Under the pieces are notes generated by a model, which saw only the letters and a program-made list of their open reading frames with translations, had not been told where the DNA came from and searched no databases. A stretch of DNA of 64,000 nt, taken from positions 62,001 through 126,000 of the forward strand of contig JAAXWS010000004.1 in assembly GCA_013334865.1 (NCBI GenBank). Direction: 5' to 3'. Positions within the stretch are counted from its first letter, which is position 1, and each line of letters begins with the position of its first letter. Below, in pieces: positions 42,743 through 51,797 of the stretch. This DNA is from Chlorobiaceae bacterium (lineage in GTDB: Bacteria > Bacteroidota > Chlorobiia > Chlorobiales > Chlorobiaceae). A program made the translations under genes and the position numbers.

Positions 42743-44371
42743 TCAGGATCGGAACTTGCGGTAGTCGACGTTGAATTTTTTCATCCTCAGGCCCATGATC
42801 CTGTCGGAAAGGCCGAGTTGGGCCGCTGCCCGGGACATGTTACCCTTGGTGCGCTTCAGGGCCTCGATGATCATCTCCTTCTCGATGGCATCGAGTTTCT
42901 GCTGGAGCGATCCCGTGTAGGGCGTTCCGCTCGATTCTGCTGTCTGGAGCGACGGAGGGAGGTGGTAGCCGTGGATCACGTTGTCCTCGCTCAGGATAAC
43001 CGCCCGCTCGATGCAGTTCTGCAACTCCCTCACGTTGCCGGGCCAGTGGTAGCGCATGAGCATGTCGATGGCCGTCGTGGAGATGCGCCGTACTCCCTTG
43101 TGGTTCAGTGAGTTGAACTTCTCGATGAAATAGTCGGCCAGCAGCATGATGTCGGTCTTCCTCTCTCGAAGCGGCGGAACGGTGATCGGGAAGATGTTCA
43201 GCCGGTAGTAGAGGTCTTCGCGGAACGCACCTTCGCGGATCTGATCCTCGAGGTTCCGGTTGGTGGCCGCGATGATGCGTACATCCGTCTTGATCGTCCT
43301 GGTGCCTCCGAGCCGTTCGAACTCCTTTTCCTGGATGATCCTCAACAGCTTGGCCTGTATCGCAATGCTCAGCTCGCCGACCTCGTCGAGGAAGATGGTG
43401 CCGCCGTCGGCAAGCTCGAAACGGCCCCTGCGCTGCGCTGCGGCTCCGGTGAAAGCTCCCCGCTCGTGGCCGAAGAGCTCGCTTTCGACGATGTTTTCGG
43501 GGAGTGCCGCACAGTTGAACTTGATGAACGACTTTCCGGCCCTGTGGCTTTTGAAGTGGATGGCGTTGGCGACAAGCTCCTTGCCTACGCCGCTTTCACC
43601 CAGGATCAGCGCCGTCGCATTGGTTCGGGAGATCTTGTCGATCATCCTGAAGAGCGAGAGTACGGGCTTGGTGTTGCCTATGATGTTGGCCGGCCTTTCG
43701 GTGTCTTCGAGTTCCCCGTCGAGCTCTTCCTCATCCGGGTGGAGGGCGACGGGGGCGGGGAGGCCGGCAGGAGTTTTCACGTTTGCCTGCTTTCCCTCGG
43801 CGGCGAGCTGCTTGAGCCTGACCGCCTGGGAGATCATGGCCGCGATGATCGACAGCAGGTCGACAAAGTACTGGAGGGTGTCCTTCCTGGCCTCCTCGAC
43901 CTTGCTCCGTTTTGAGTTCCCCGATTCGGAAGGGGCCGATAGCCTGCGGTCAGCGCTCAGGGTGCCGATCACCTCGACGCCTGCCTTGATGGGTACGCAG
44001 ATGAAGCAGAGCTCCTCTTTCTTCTCCCTGGATCGGGAGCCGGTCCTGTCGAGGAACAGCGGCTCCTCGTTGATCCTGGGGACGATGGCCGGCTTTCCGC
44101 TCTTCACCACCTTGCCGATGATCCCCTCGCCGATCCGGTAGCGTCCCCTCTGGCTTTCCGTTTCGGTCAGTCCGAACGATTCGTTGATGACGATTTCGCT
44201 GGTGTCCCGGTTCAGGATCGTGATCATGCCCCGAAGCATGTTCATGTGCTCCGACAGGATGAACAGTACAAGCCGGAGGACCTTGCTGATGTCCTCTTCG
44301 TTGTTGACCGTCCTGCTCACTTCCGCGAGAAGGCTGATGCTGCTGTGTTCCTGCTGGTTGGTGATGAGCAT
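42743..44371 (-). CDS. nifA: Nif-specific sigma-54 activator NifA
   Basis: Enhancer-binding protein for nif transcription. Domains: GAF (about 10-185), AAA+ (about 225-460) with Walker A GESGVGKE (258-265), the sigma-54 contact loop GAFTGA (305-310) and Walker B FLDE (327-330), then a Fis-type helix-turn-helix (NMSRAAAQLGLSDRIMGLRMKKF, about 510-532). It lacks the CxxxxC linker motif of oxygen-sensitive NifA proteins. 542 residues. It starts 6 nt after nifV, so nifV-nifA is an operon. Another sigma-54 activator is possible, but context and the HTH favour NifA. Confidence 0.93.
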   Translation of the reverse strand: MLITNQQEHSSISLLAEVSRTVNNEEDISKVLRLVLFILSEHMNMLRGMITILNRDTSEIVINESFGLTETESQRGRYRIGEGIIGKVVKSGKPAIVPRINEEPLFLDRTGSRSREKKEELCFICVPIKAGVEVIGTLSADRRLSAPSESGNSKRSKVEEARKDTLQYFVDLLSIIAAMISQAVRLKQLAAEGKQANVKTPAGLPAPVALHPDEEELDGELEDTERPANIIGNTKPVLSLFRMIDKISRTNATALILGESGVGKELVANAIHFKSHRAGKSFIKFNCAALPENIVESELFGHERGAFTGAAAQRRGRFELADGGTIFLDEVGELSIAIQAKLLRIIQEKEFERLGGTRTIKTDVRIIAATNRNLEDQIREGAFREDLYYRLNIFPITVPPLRERKTDIMLLADYFIEKFNSLNHKGVRRISTTAIDMLMRYHWPGNVRELQNCIERAVILSEDNVIHGYHLPPSLQTAESSGTPYTGSLQQKLDAIEKEMIIEALKRTKGNMSRAAAQLGLSDRIMGLRMKKFNVDYRKFRS

Positions 44372-44377
44372 GACTGC

Positions 44378-45547
44378 TTAAGCTGATTGATTGCGTGTCT
44401 GGCGATATTGCCGGTGGATCTCGTCCAGCTCTTCCGCGCAAAGGGCGCGCTTCCGGCTCCCTGCCGCTTTCCGGACCAGTTCAAGCATGCCGAAGGCCTC
44501 CTCCCTCGTCAGCTGGACCCCCCGTTTCCGGAAATGTTCACTGATGGCGGCCGATCCGGAATGCTTGCCGATCACCATTTCGAAGCTTTTCCTGCCGACC
44601 GTGGAGGGGAGGAACGGCTGGTAGGAGAGCGGCTCCTGCAGCAATGCGGCGCAGTGTATTCCAGATTCGTGCTCGAACGCCGATTTCCCGACGACCGGCT
44701 TCTGCTCCTGGATCGGCCGGCCTGATGCCGCCGAGACCGCTTCGCAGAGCACGGCGAGCATGGTCGTATCGAGCCTGCAGGCGGTTCCGTCATCAAGGGC
44801 GAGCGCCATGGCGAGCTCTTCGAGGGCGGCGTTTCCGGCCCGTTCCCCTAGGCCGGTCACCGAAACGCTCACGGCCTGGCATCCGGCCTTGAGGGCCGTG
44901 AAGGCATTGGCCGTGGCCATGCCCAGGTCGTTATGCGCATGGAACTCGAGGGGGAGTGTGGTACGGGAACGAAGGCCGGAGACCATCTCGACGATCGAAA
45001 GCGGCGTCGCCACGCCGACGGTATCCGCGATCCTTATCCGGTCTGCTCCTGCCGCTTCGGCATCTTCAACGAATCGTTCCAGGAGCGTTCTTTCCGCCCT
45101 GGTGGCATCCTGGCCGCCGACGCTCACGAATCTGAACAGGCTGCGGGCATGGCCGATCAGTTCATGCAGCTGAGCGCGGACCCATTCGTACTCCCTCTTC
45201 ATGAGCCTGAGGTAGAGGGGAGAGATCGGGAAACTGATATGCACCGCCTCGGTGCCGCATGAAGCCGCAAGCTCGATATCGCTACGGTTTGCTCTCGACC
45301 AGGAGGTGAGCCTGGCGGGAAGGCCCATCGAGACGATCTCCCTTATTGCCTCGCGCTCCGAAGGACCGATGGCAGGGTAGCCCACCTCGATCTCATCGAT
45401 CCCGGTCTCTGCGAGCAACCGCGCGATATGCCTTTTTTCATGATGGCTGAAGACCACGCCGGGGGCCTGCTCCCCATCCCTGAGGGTCGTATCGATGATC
45501 CATGGGCCTGCAGAGGGCCCGGTAGGGATGTTTGCGCCGGGAGGCAT
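44378..45547 (-). CDS. nifV: Homocitrate synthase NifV
   Basis: Condenses acetyl-CoA and 2-oxoglutarate to homocitrate, the organic ligand of FeMo-co. DRE-TIM metallolyase with DTTLRDGEQAPGV at the N terminus, HAHNDLGMATANAF carrying the metal His pair, and GLGERAGNAALEELAMAL; GKSAFEHESGIHCAALL follows. At 389 residues it lacks the leucine-feedback domain of isopropylmalate synthase, which supports NifV. It is immediately upstream of nifA. Confidence 0.93.
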   Translation of the reverse strand: MPPGANIPTGPSAGPWIIDTTLRDGEQAPGVVFSHHEKRHIARLLAETGIDEIEVGYPAIGPSEREAIREIVSMGLPARLTSWSRANRSDIELAASCGTEAVHISFPISPLYLRLMKREYEWVRAQLHELIGHARSLFRFVSVGGQDATRAERTLLERFVEDAEAAGADRIRIADTVGVATPLSIVEMVSGLRSRTTLPLEFHAHNDLGMATANAFTALKAGCQAVSVSVTGLGERAGNAALEELAMALALDDGTACRLDTTMLAVLCEAVSAASGRPIQEQKPVVGKSAFEHESGIHCAALLQEPLSYQPFLPSTVGRKSFEMVIGKHSGSAAISEHFRKRGVQLTREEAFGMLELVRKAAGSRKRALCAEELDEIHRQYRQTRNQSA

Positions 45548-45606
45548 CGGGGATATTCGGTTTTATGCGTTCCTTGTATATTAATTAAGGGTAATATAAA
45601 AAATAT

Positions 45607-45621
45607 CCTAATAAATTTAGG
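45607..45621. promoter_or_regulatory. Dyad upstream of nifV
   Basis: CCTAATAAATTTAGG (CCTAA-N5-TTAGG) in AT-rich DNA 60 nt upstream of the nifV start. The flanks ATCCTA...TAGGAAA resemble the left arm of the inverted repeat upstream of nifH, although the spacer is one base shorter. Confidence 0.4.
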
Positions 45622-45742
45622 AAAATAAACTATTGCGGCTGTTGAAAACAGACGAAAGCGTAGTAAGCGCAATCAGGATGCATTGGTTTCCCGGTTTCAT
45701 CACTGCTCTTCATTGCTGCCTGGGCATGGGTCTGTGGGGAGG

Positions 45743-46264
45743 TCAGGTTGCCGAAACGCCGATGAAGGGGAGCTCACGGTACCTTTCCCCCTCGTCGAGG
45801 CCATAGCCGACGACGAAAAGGTCCGGTATCGTGAAACCGGTGAAATCGATGCAGGCACTGATTTTCCTGCAGGAGGGCTTGTCGAGCAGGCTGCAGATTT
45901 TCAGCGAGGCGGGAGCGAGACGGCGGAGTTCGGCCGTTATGCGGGAGACGGTCAGGCCGGTATCGACGATATCTTCGACCATGAGTACATGGCTGCCCGC
46001 AATGTTGATGTCGTACTCCAGCGACACGCTGCCCGAGGAGCTCCTGCGACCGCCATAGCTCGAGGCCCTGATGAATTCGAGTCGGCAGGGCCGGCCGATG
46101 TTCCGGATGAGGTCGGCCGTGAAGATAACGCCTCCCTTGAGCACGCAGAGCACCACGATTTCCGGGACTTCGGCATACTCGGCCGTGATGGCCGCGCCCA
46201 GCTCGGCGACGCGGTTGCGGATGCTATCGGCGGAGATGAGCTCTCGGATGCGATCATTTTTCAC
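45743..46264 (-). CDS. hpt: Hypoxanthine phosphoribosyltransferase
   Basis: Purine salvage: hypoxanthine or guanine plus PRPP to nucleotide. The PRPP-binding loop is VLMVEDIVDTGLT, preceded by VVLCVLKGGVIFTADLIRNI and followed by FVVGYGLDEGERYRELPFIG. GTG at 46264 (VKNDRIRELI) gives 173 residues, the family length, with AGGA ten or so bases upstream; reading further upstream adds unrelated sequence. Monocistronic. Confidence 0.93.
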   Translation of the reverse strand: MKNDRIRELISADSIRNRVAELGAAITAEYAEVPEIVVLCVLKGGVIFTADLIRNIGRPCRLEFIRASSYGGRRSSSGSVSLEYDINIAGSHVLMVEDIVDTGLTVSRITAELRRLAPASLKICSLLDKPSCRKISACIDFTGFTIPDLFVVGYGLDEGERYRELPFIGVSAT

Positions 46265-46449
46265 GGAATACGGTTCCTGGAAAGAAGTATTGCAATGCCC
46301 ATATCCAAGAGGCAATGCCATTGATCGATGGCCCTGTAGGCTGAAAGGGACGTCCCCCTGCAAAATCCAGTCTATGTTCTCTCAACAGAAGATGTGGCTG
46401 TATGGGAAGGGACCTCATTCATTATGTTGATATGGCATGATGACAGAAA

Positions 46450-47223
46450 TCAAAGAGAACGGATATCCTCGATAAAGCTATATCCAATGCCGCTGGCGGT
46501 CTCGATCGGATTATGGCCACAGGTATCCTTGATTTTACGGCGCAGTCGGTTAACCAGCGATTCGAGAGCGCGGTGGCCGTATTCGTTATTCAAATACTCA
46601 AGGCATTTCAGCAGTTCCTGCCGGGTTGCCACTTCCTGACTGACTGATGCCAGCAGTGAGATGAAGTCCCGCTCTTTTGGGGTTAGCTTGATTTTCTTCC
46701 CGTCAGGGGTTACAAGAAGCCATTTGCCCGGTATAAACGACCAGTTCGCACTCCTCACTATTTCCGGACGGCTCTCTACTTCAGGAACCTTGCTATTTCC
46801 TGTCAACGATTCAGGTGAGATGTCAGGTGGCAGTCTTCTCAGGAGATTGTCGATCGTGGCTTCCAGTTCCCGGATATTGACCGGTTTGACCATGAATACA
46901 TCAGCCCCCGCCTGATAACCGGAAAGTTTATCATCCAGCTTTGAGCGTGCGGTGAGAATGATGATCCTCATATCCGTATTTGCTCGCAAGTACTCTGTCA
47001 GCACAAGCCCGTTCTGGTCTGGAAGGCCGATATCAATGATTGCTATCTTGAATGTATTCGCTGTCAACTGCTGATAGAGTTCAAGTGCCGACCCTACTCC
47101 GGCAACCTCGTATCCTTTGAGCGTCAAATACTTGACGAGGCTTTCGCGAAGGTCGGTGTCATCCTCAGCTATGATCAGTCTGGTGACTGAGGTGCTTGGT
47201 TTGGAGGCATTTTGATGGTTCAC
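46450..47223 (-). CDS. OmpR-type response regulator
   Basis: A 257-residue transcription factor: receiver domain (IIAEDDTDLRESL; phospho-Asp in IAIIDIGLPDQNG; Lys in VKPVN) and a C-terminal winged helix (about 165-255: KIKLTPKERDFISLLA, LESLVNRLRRKI, GYSFIE). The linker between them, about 40 residues, is longer than usual. GTG start at 47223. It follows the double-module kinase by 56 nt and is its likely partner. Targets unknown. Confidence 0.93.
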   Translation of the reverse strand: MNHQNASKPSTSVTRLIIAEDDTDLRESLVKYLTLKGYEVAGVGSALELYQQLTANTFKIAIIDIGLPDQNGLVLTEYLRANTDMRIIILTARSKLDDKLSGYQAGADVFMVKPVNIRELEATIDNLLRRLPPDISPESLTGNSKVPEVESRPEIVRSANWSFIPGKWLLVTPDGKKIKLTPKERDFISLLASVSQEVATRQELLKCLEYLNNEYGHRALESLVNRLRRKIKDTCGHNPIETASGIGYSFIEDIRSL

Positions 47224-47279
47224 GGCACCAGTATTGACATTAATGGTCTGTTACGTGGGTCTTGCATTACGCAACTTCG

Positions 47280-49736
47280 TCATGATTCAGTGAAAAAGCC
47301 GGAAAGCGGCAGACGGACAGTTGCCGCTATCCCATCTTCTCCGTTTTCGAGGGCGACCGAGCCGTTATGCTGCTCGATAATCTCGCGTACAAGCCAGAGG
47401 CCGATTCCTGCTCCGCTGGTATTGTTGCTTGATTTTCCACGAATGTATTTCCCGAATAGCAGATCACACTCTTCCTTTCCCATTTGACCTTTGTTGAATA
47501 TCCTTATCACTAAACCATGATCTTCTTTGAGCGTCATAATGTTGACCGGTGTATTTGCGGGCGAATATTTCTGGGCGTTATCCAGAAGATTGAAAAACGC
47601 TGTTTTCAAATACTGCGCATCCCCGAAGACTTGATCATCCTCCAGTCCGTCATTATAGTTGAAGATTCTTTCCGGCCAGATCGTGCGGATATCTTCGATT
47701 TGTGAAGATATCAATAGTTTGATCGGGACGTGACGAAATTCGGCTTTTGTCTTGGGATCGTAAAGTCGGCCCCGTCCGAGCGATATATCCATAACCTCCA
47801 CTAGGCGATGAACCGCCCGCCTCATCTTGTTCAACTCGACGCTATTGTTGATCTGGTGGAGGGAGTTCTGGAGTTCGAGAATATCCAGGTTGGTGCTGAT
47901 AACCGCCAGCGGGGTCCGATATTCATGAGATATCATAGTCAGGAAGCGGTGTTGCAACTCCCCGGCCTGCCGTTCAGCTTCCAGCGCCGCCCTGAGCCGG
48001 GTTTCTCGTAATTCGAGTTCAGTGGACAACGATTCGATAAACGCAGTACTTGATAGATTGTCCCGGTTTGCTTGCCTGTCGGCAAGCTCTTCGGCTCTGG
48101 GTGTTGTTTCGGTATGGCCCGGATCTGCATCCGTTGCTGTCGATCCAGACATCTCCCCTGCATAAATGGGAAGGGTGACGGTAAATTTGCTGCCCTTGCC
48201 AATATGGCTATCCACATCTATGTAACCCTTGTGTTGTTTGACGATGCCCATCACTGAAGACAGCCCCAGACCCGATTTCAACTCCGAGTGTCTTGTGGTG
48301 AAAAATGGCTCGAAAATGAACGGCAGAATATCAGGAGAAACGCCTGTTCCCGTGTCGCTCACGACAAGCTCTACGTAACGGCCAACCAGAACTCCTTTTG
48401 TCTCTGTTTGATCCTTATCATAATCGACCAGCTTGGTTTCTATCGTTATGGTGCCTCCCTCGGGCATCGCATCCTGGGCGTTGGTTGCGAGATTCATTAC
48501 AACCTGCCTGATTTTAGCAGAATCGCCATGGACAAGCGGCAAATCTCCAACAGTCCAGAAACAGATGTTAATGTCATCCCTGAGAAAACCCCGAAGCAGG
48601 GGTTCACATTTCTTGACCTCACCATTCAGATCAATGGGCCTGAACTCGTGGGATTGAAGCTGGTTGAGGTCGAGAAGCTGGTTAAGCAGATCTTTCGCCC
48701 TTAATGCGGCTCCCGAGACGGTACCCAGCAAGGTTCTCTGTTCGTCACTGTTTATGACGAGATTCGGATCCTTGAGATATTCCGTGTATTCGATAATCGG
48801 TTTAAGGGCATGGTTGAGCTGATTGGCGATGCCGGTTGCGATGCGTCCTATGGATTCCCTTTTCTGAGATACGAACAGATTGCGCTCAAACTCAAGTTGC
48901 TTACGTTCGTTTTTAAGCCTCTCCGTCACGTCGCGCGTAATGCCTACGACACCCGTAACATGTCCAGCTCTGTTGCGAACCAGGGAGACCATTACCTCCG
49001 ACTGGAATACCGAGCCGTCTTTTCGCAATTCGTCAAATCCGTAGATGCCGGAACTTATCGCGTTTTCATCACCGTCCTCGATGGCCTTGATCCGTGTCTG
49101 GAGTTCAATTGCCGCTCTCTGTGCCGATTCGGGTGTCAATACATCAAATAATCCGAGCTGAAGCATCTCATTTTGTGTTCGGCCGCAGATTCTGGTTACC
49201 GACGGCGAGCTGTATGTATACTTCCCGGTGTGAAGATCATATGCCCAAAGAAGATCAATGGAGTTGTCCGAAATCAGTCGAAAGAGTTCGTCTTTCTCCT
49301 GGAGTTCCTTCTCGTGGCCGTTAATGGTACTGCCCTCCATTGCGAAGTTTGACGGGGGCCGGTCCTGAGGCTCGTGACTTGGTGTTTCCGCCAGTGTCCC
49401 AATGACTTTGGCGACTTTTCCGTCGCGGACAAAAGGAGTCACCGTAACATATATCTGGATGGCTTCGCCTGTTTTTGTTTTCGCCATAAGATTTCTGCTC
49501 AACGGGTTTCCCAGTTCCATGCACTCGGAAATCACCAGCTCGAAATCCTGAAAATCGTGTTTTGAAAGAAGTGAGAGCAGCAGATCTGAAGACGAATCAA
49601 CGGGCAATTCTCCAGGGTCATACCCCAGGATGGTGTAAAGCTCATCGGAAACATCCAGTATCTCCCTATCGACATCCAGTATAAATGACGCCGTATGCAC
49701 ACACTCTGTAAGGGCCGGTATTGATGTCTTACTCAT
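47280..49736 (-). CDS. PAS sensor kinase with two tandem kinase modules
   Basis: An 818-residue soluble kinase. Two PAS domains (about 10-115 and 150-275) are followed by a first kinase module: a HisKA-like helix with GIANQLNHALKPI (about 304-318) where NtrB-type kinases have a phospho-acceptor His, and an HATPase with N-box NLATNAQDAMPEGG, DTGTGVSP and GLGLSSVMG. A coiled coil (about 560-600) leads to a second module with a canonical FLTMISHEYRTPLAVI (about 596-611) and an HATPase (NLLDNAQKYSP, GAGIGLWLVREI). The first acceptor His is replaced by Asn; the second is intact. It is paired with the response regulator downstream. Confidence 0.9.
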   Translation of the reverse strand: MSKTSIPALTECVHTASFILDVDREILDVSDELYTILGYDPGELPVDSSSDLLLSLLSKHDFQDFELVISECMELGNPLSRNLMAKTKTGEAIQIYVTVTPFVRDGKVAKVIGTLAETPSHEPQDRPPSNFAMEGSTINGHEKELQEKDELFRLISDNSIDLLWAYDLHTGKYTYSSPSVTRICGRTQNEMLQLGLFDVLTPESAQRAAIELQTRIKAIEDGDENAISSGIYGFDELRKDGSVFQSEVMVSLVRNRAGHVTGVVGITRDVTERLKNERKQLEFERNLFVSQKRESIGRIATGIANQLNHALKPIIEYTEYLKDPNLVINSDEQRTLLGTVSGAALRAKDLLNQLLDLNQLQSHEFRPIDLNGEVKKCEPLLRGFLRDDINICFWTVGDLPLVHGDSAKIRQVVMNLATNAQDAMPEGGTITIETKLVDYDKDQTETKGVLVGRYVELVVSDTGTGVSPDILPFIFEPFFTTRHSELKSGLGLSSVMGIVKQHKGYIDVDSHIGKGSKFTVTLPIYAGEMSGSTATDADPGHTETTPRAEELADRQANRDNLSSTAFIESLSTELELRETRLRAALEAERQAGELQHRFLTMISHEYRTPLAVISTNLDILELQNSLHQINNSVELNKMRRAVHRLVEVMDISLGRGRLYDPKTKAEFRHVPIKLLISSQIEDIRTIWPERIFNYNDGLEDDQVFGDAQYLKTAFFNLLDNAQKYSPANTPVNIMTLKEDHGLVIRIFNKGQMGKEECDLLFGKYIRGKSSNNTSGAGIGLWLVREIIEQHNGSVALENGEDGIAATVRLPLSGFFTES

Positions 49737-50065
49737 GAGAACGGTTTGGCTTCTTGAAAGGAGTCAAGCCTTTCGGCAAGACGGGAGACGGTAATGATAA
49801 GTGCGGATCCTGGAGATCCGGGATCATGGATTCATAGTTTGACCGGCGCGTTTGTGTCGCGAAAGGCCGGTAAAAATCATACAGCTTGTACGTGAATACA
49901 ATATGTAAAATTTTAGAAAAAAAGCCGTTGTGATAAATGATTTTATCAATGGTGGGGATGGTACAAGGAGTGGCCGTTATCCAATGAATTCGGGGGTCTT
50001 ACGTAAATTTGGTATGGATGTGCTTGCGGCGGGATGTTACATTTGCCTGTTGTTGCCGGCAGGAA
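49737..50065. other. Non-coding region upstream of the PAS kinase
   Basis: About 330 nt, more AT-rich than its surroundings. No gene or clear promoter is recognised. It is part of a decayed-looking stretch that runs to about 51.6 kb. Confidence 0.6.
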
Positions 50066-50359
50066 TCAGGATGCCCCGATTTTGATCTCCAGCCATGCGT
50101 CGAACCTGTGCATCCCTGTTTTTAAGAACTGGATATGATGATTTGCACCTTTTTTGCTTACGATTTCACACAGGACCCCCCCGTCAAGTTCCAGGATTAT
50201 GCCAGGATTCATGGCGCTACTCGGTTCCAGCAATACGCACCATTCCTTGTTTTTGGTCATGGCAGGTCTGATGAATTTTATGTGCAGGCGTTTCTGTTGC
50301 CTGCATGCAATGATCTGCCCCTTGAAAAACTCGCCGTATTTAATTGCCCTGAACCACAT
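50066..50359 (-). pseudogene. queA fragment (tRNA ribosyltransferase-isomerase)
   Basis: The 97-residue reading resembles only a middle segment of QueA, the queuosine enzyme: HIKFIRPAMTKNKEWCVLLEPSSAMNPGIILELDGGVLCEIV, then HHIQFLKTG and FDAWLEIKIGAS, corresponding to the inserted domain with WxxLVRPxxxxxPGxxL and the following FxxLLExIG. The catalytic N- and C-terminal parts are absent, so it cannot be an active QueA. It begins 4 nt after the cytochrome gene. The match is by eye; a small domain of independent function is possible. Confidence 0.45.
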
Positions 50360-50363
50360 CGTA

Positions 50364-50768
50364 TTATTTTATCATTTTGACCATATACCGTACGGCAGAA
50401 GATATTTCCTCATCCGAGAGATCAGGAGTTCCGCCTCTCGGCGGCATGGAGCCTGCCTTGCCCTCCAACCCGTTGATGGCGTTATTGACCATGTTCTGCA
50501 TGCCTTTGGCTATCCGATTTTCCCATGCATCCTTATCTCCGATTCTTGGGGCTCCCCCGATTCCATGGCCATGGCAGCCTTCACATTTTGATTCAAATAT
50601 TTCTTTGCCTGCAGCTGTTCTCAATTGCCCGGTATTATCTGTTGCCATTGCATCGCCGCAACCAGGTGTTAACCTCATATCGGCTTCGGGGATGTTCATC
50701 TGCCCGCAAGCACCAAGAAGAAGCGAAACGATACTGATTGCCGATAACTTGAATTTTTTGTAACTCAT
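50364..50768 (-). CDS. Lipoprotein c-type cytochrome (cytochrome c5-like)
   Basis: A 134-residue mono-heme cytochrome. The N terminus is a lipoprotein signal with lipobox LLGAC (Cys about residue 21), so it should be membrane-anchored in the periplasm. The heme site is CEGCHGHG and the likely axial Met is in GSMPPRGG, followed by SDEEISSAVRYMVKMI, as in cytochrome c5-type proteins. Its ATG overlaps the stop of the upstream small ORF (ATGA). It could carry electrons in sulfur oxidation or to the reaction centre, which is inference. Confidence 0.85.
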   Translation of the reverse strand: MSYKKFKLSAISIVSLLLGACGQMNIPEADMRLTPGCGDAMATDNTGQLRTAAGKEIFESKCEGCHGHGIGGAPRIGDKDAWENRIAKGMQNMVNNAINGLEGKAGSMPPRGGTPDLSDEEISSAVRYMVKMIK

Positions 50769-51055
50769 GACAATTGATCTGTTTTTTTGAGAATAAGATC
50801 TTCGAAGAATATCTTTTGCCCTGAATATTCAATTTCGTTTCCCGTTCTGAGGGCTTCGGCGAAGTCAGCGTTGTTCAATGCTTGATTTTTGTTTGGTATA
50901 TCCCGGGGGTATTGAAAGATTTTTTCGATATACAGGACCTGTGTCTGGTTTGTGGATAATGAACTGCGAAAACGTTTTCGATCCCGATTTGCTATATCAA
51001 TGATAAGCGTTGATGGTCTGCAAAGACAACCTATAAGTGCATACAATATTCCCAC
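50765..51055 (-). CDS. Hypothetical protein upstream of the cytochrome
   Basis: A 96-residue reading with no recognised domain and no signal peptide. It overlaps the cytochrome start by 4 nt, which argues for a real, translationally coupled gene, but composition and neighbourhood (queA fragment, transposase remnant) argue that it may be a fragment. The C-terminal half (FAEALRTGNEIEYSGQKIFFEDLIL) looks more protein-like than the N-terminal half. Confidence 0.35.
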   Translation of the reverse strand: MGILYALIGCLCRPSTLIIDIANRDRKRFRSSLSTNQTQVLYIEKIFQYPRDIPNKNQALNNADFAEALRTGNEIEYSGQKIFFEDLILKKTDQLS

Positions 51056-51129
51056 ATTATCCTCATCTGTAAGCTCGTTTACCAGACGATCAACCTACAT
51101 ATTCCTTGCATCCGGTTTGTTTGTGGTGA

Positions 51130-51597
51130 GATGCGATATCTTATCGATTCATCGACGCAGGGCAGATTGATGTCGGGAAACGTCCCGACCTGACTGGTGG
51201 TGGCCTGGTACGTTCGATGGGGCGATGGTCCATTGTCAAGTCCGTCAGGGGCCGGCCTCCAAGGGAGTACCAAAACCATTCCGCTGATCCAAGGATCCTT
51301 GGGAAAGGTGACTTCGTCGATAGTTTGCTTCAGCATGCGGATCAACGCACCATGGACATACTTGCGATGGAAGAAAGAGTTGTGGTCGCTGAAAGAGCGT
51401 TGATTGAGATGTGTGAACTTCAGTCTGTGTCCGTCGATCTTTTGAAATCAGGAGCAAGGCGACGGGAAATGTCTTTGATCAGGAGGGTGCTGGCGACAAG
51501 GATGGTAGTGGAATTGGGGCTTACGCTGGCCGAGACGGCAAGGATTTTAGGGATTTCAATTTCCGGAGTGGCGGAGATTATCCGGAGGATGAGGTGA
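51130..51597 (+). pseudogene. C-terminal remnant of a Y1/REP-associated-type transposase with DnaA_C-like domain
   Basis: From 51130, after an in-frame TGA, the reading includes YRFIDAGQIDVG, RPDLTGGGLVRSMGRWS and DPRILGKGDFVDSLL, which I know as the tail of REP-associated Y1 transposases that carry a DnaA-domain-IV-like HTH; the HTH follows (SLIRRVLATRMVVELGLTLAETARILGISISGVAEIIRRM). The N-terminal HUH nuclease with the catalytic Tyr is missing. Such enzymes are linked to short palindromes like the three in this window. Confidence 0.8.
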
Positions 51598-51797
51598 TGT
51601 TATGCTTGAGGAAGTGAAAGAAATGAATGTCGTCCCCTTTTTCTCCGGGCGGTGGATGCCGGAGCTTTTTGTTTTTCAGGAACGTAACGCCTCCTGTGGC
51701 GGGTTAGTGTTCAGGTCCGGGTGTGTTCCGGTGGCGCAGGTGTCGCCATGTTTTCCAGTCACGGCTGTTTCGAGATATCATGACGGAGGGCAAGCCA

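Noticed and set aside
51079-51345. Minus-strand ORF over the transposase relic
   Set aside because: It is antisense to the frame with conserved transposase-tail motifs and has no family pattern itself.
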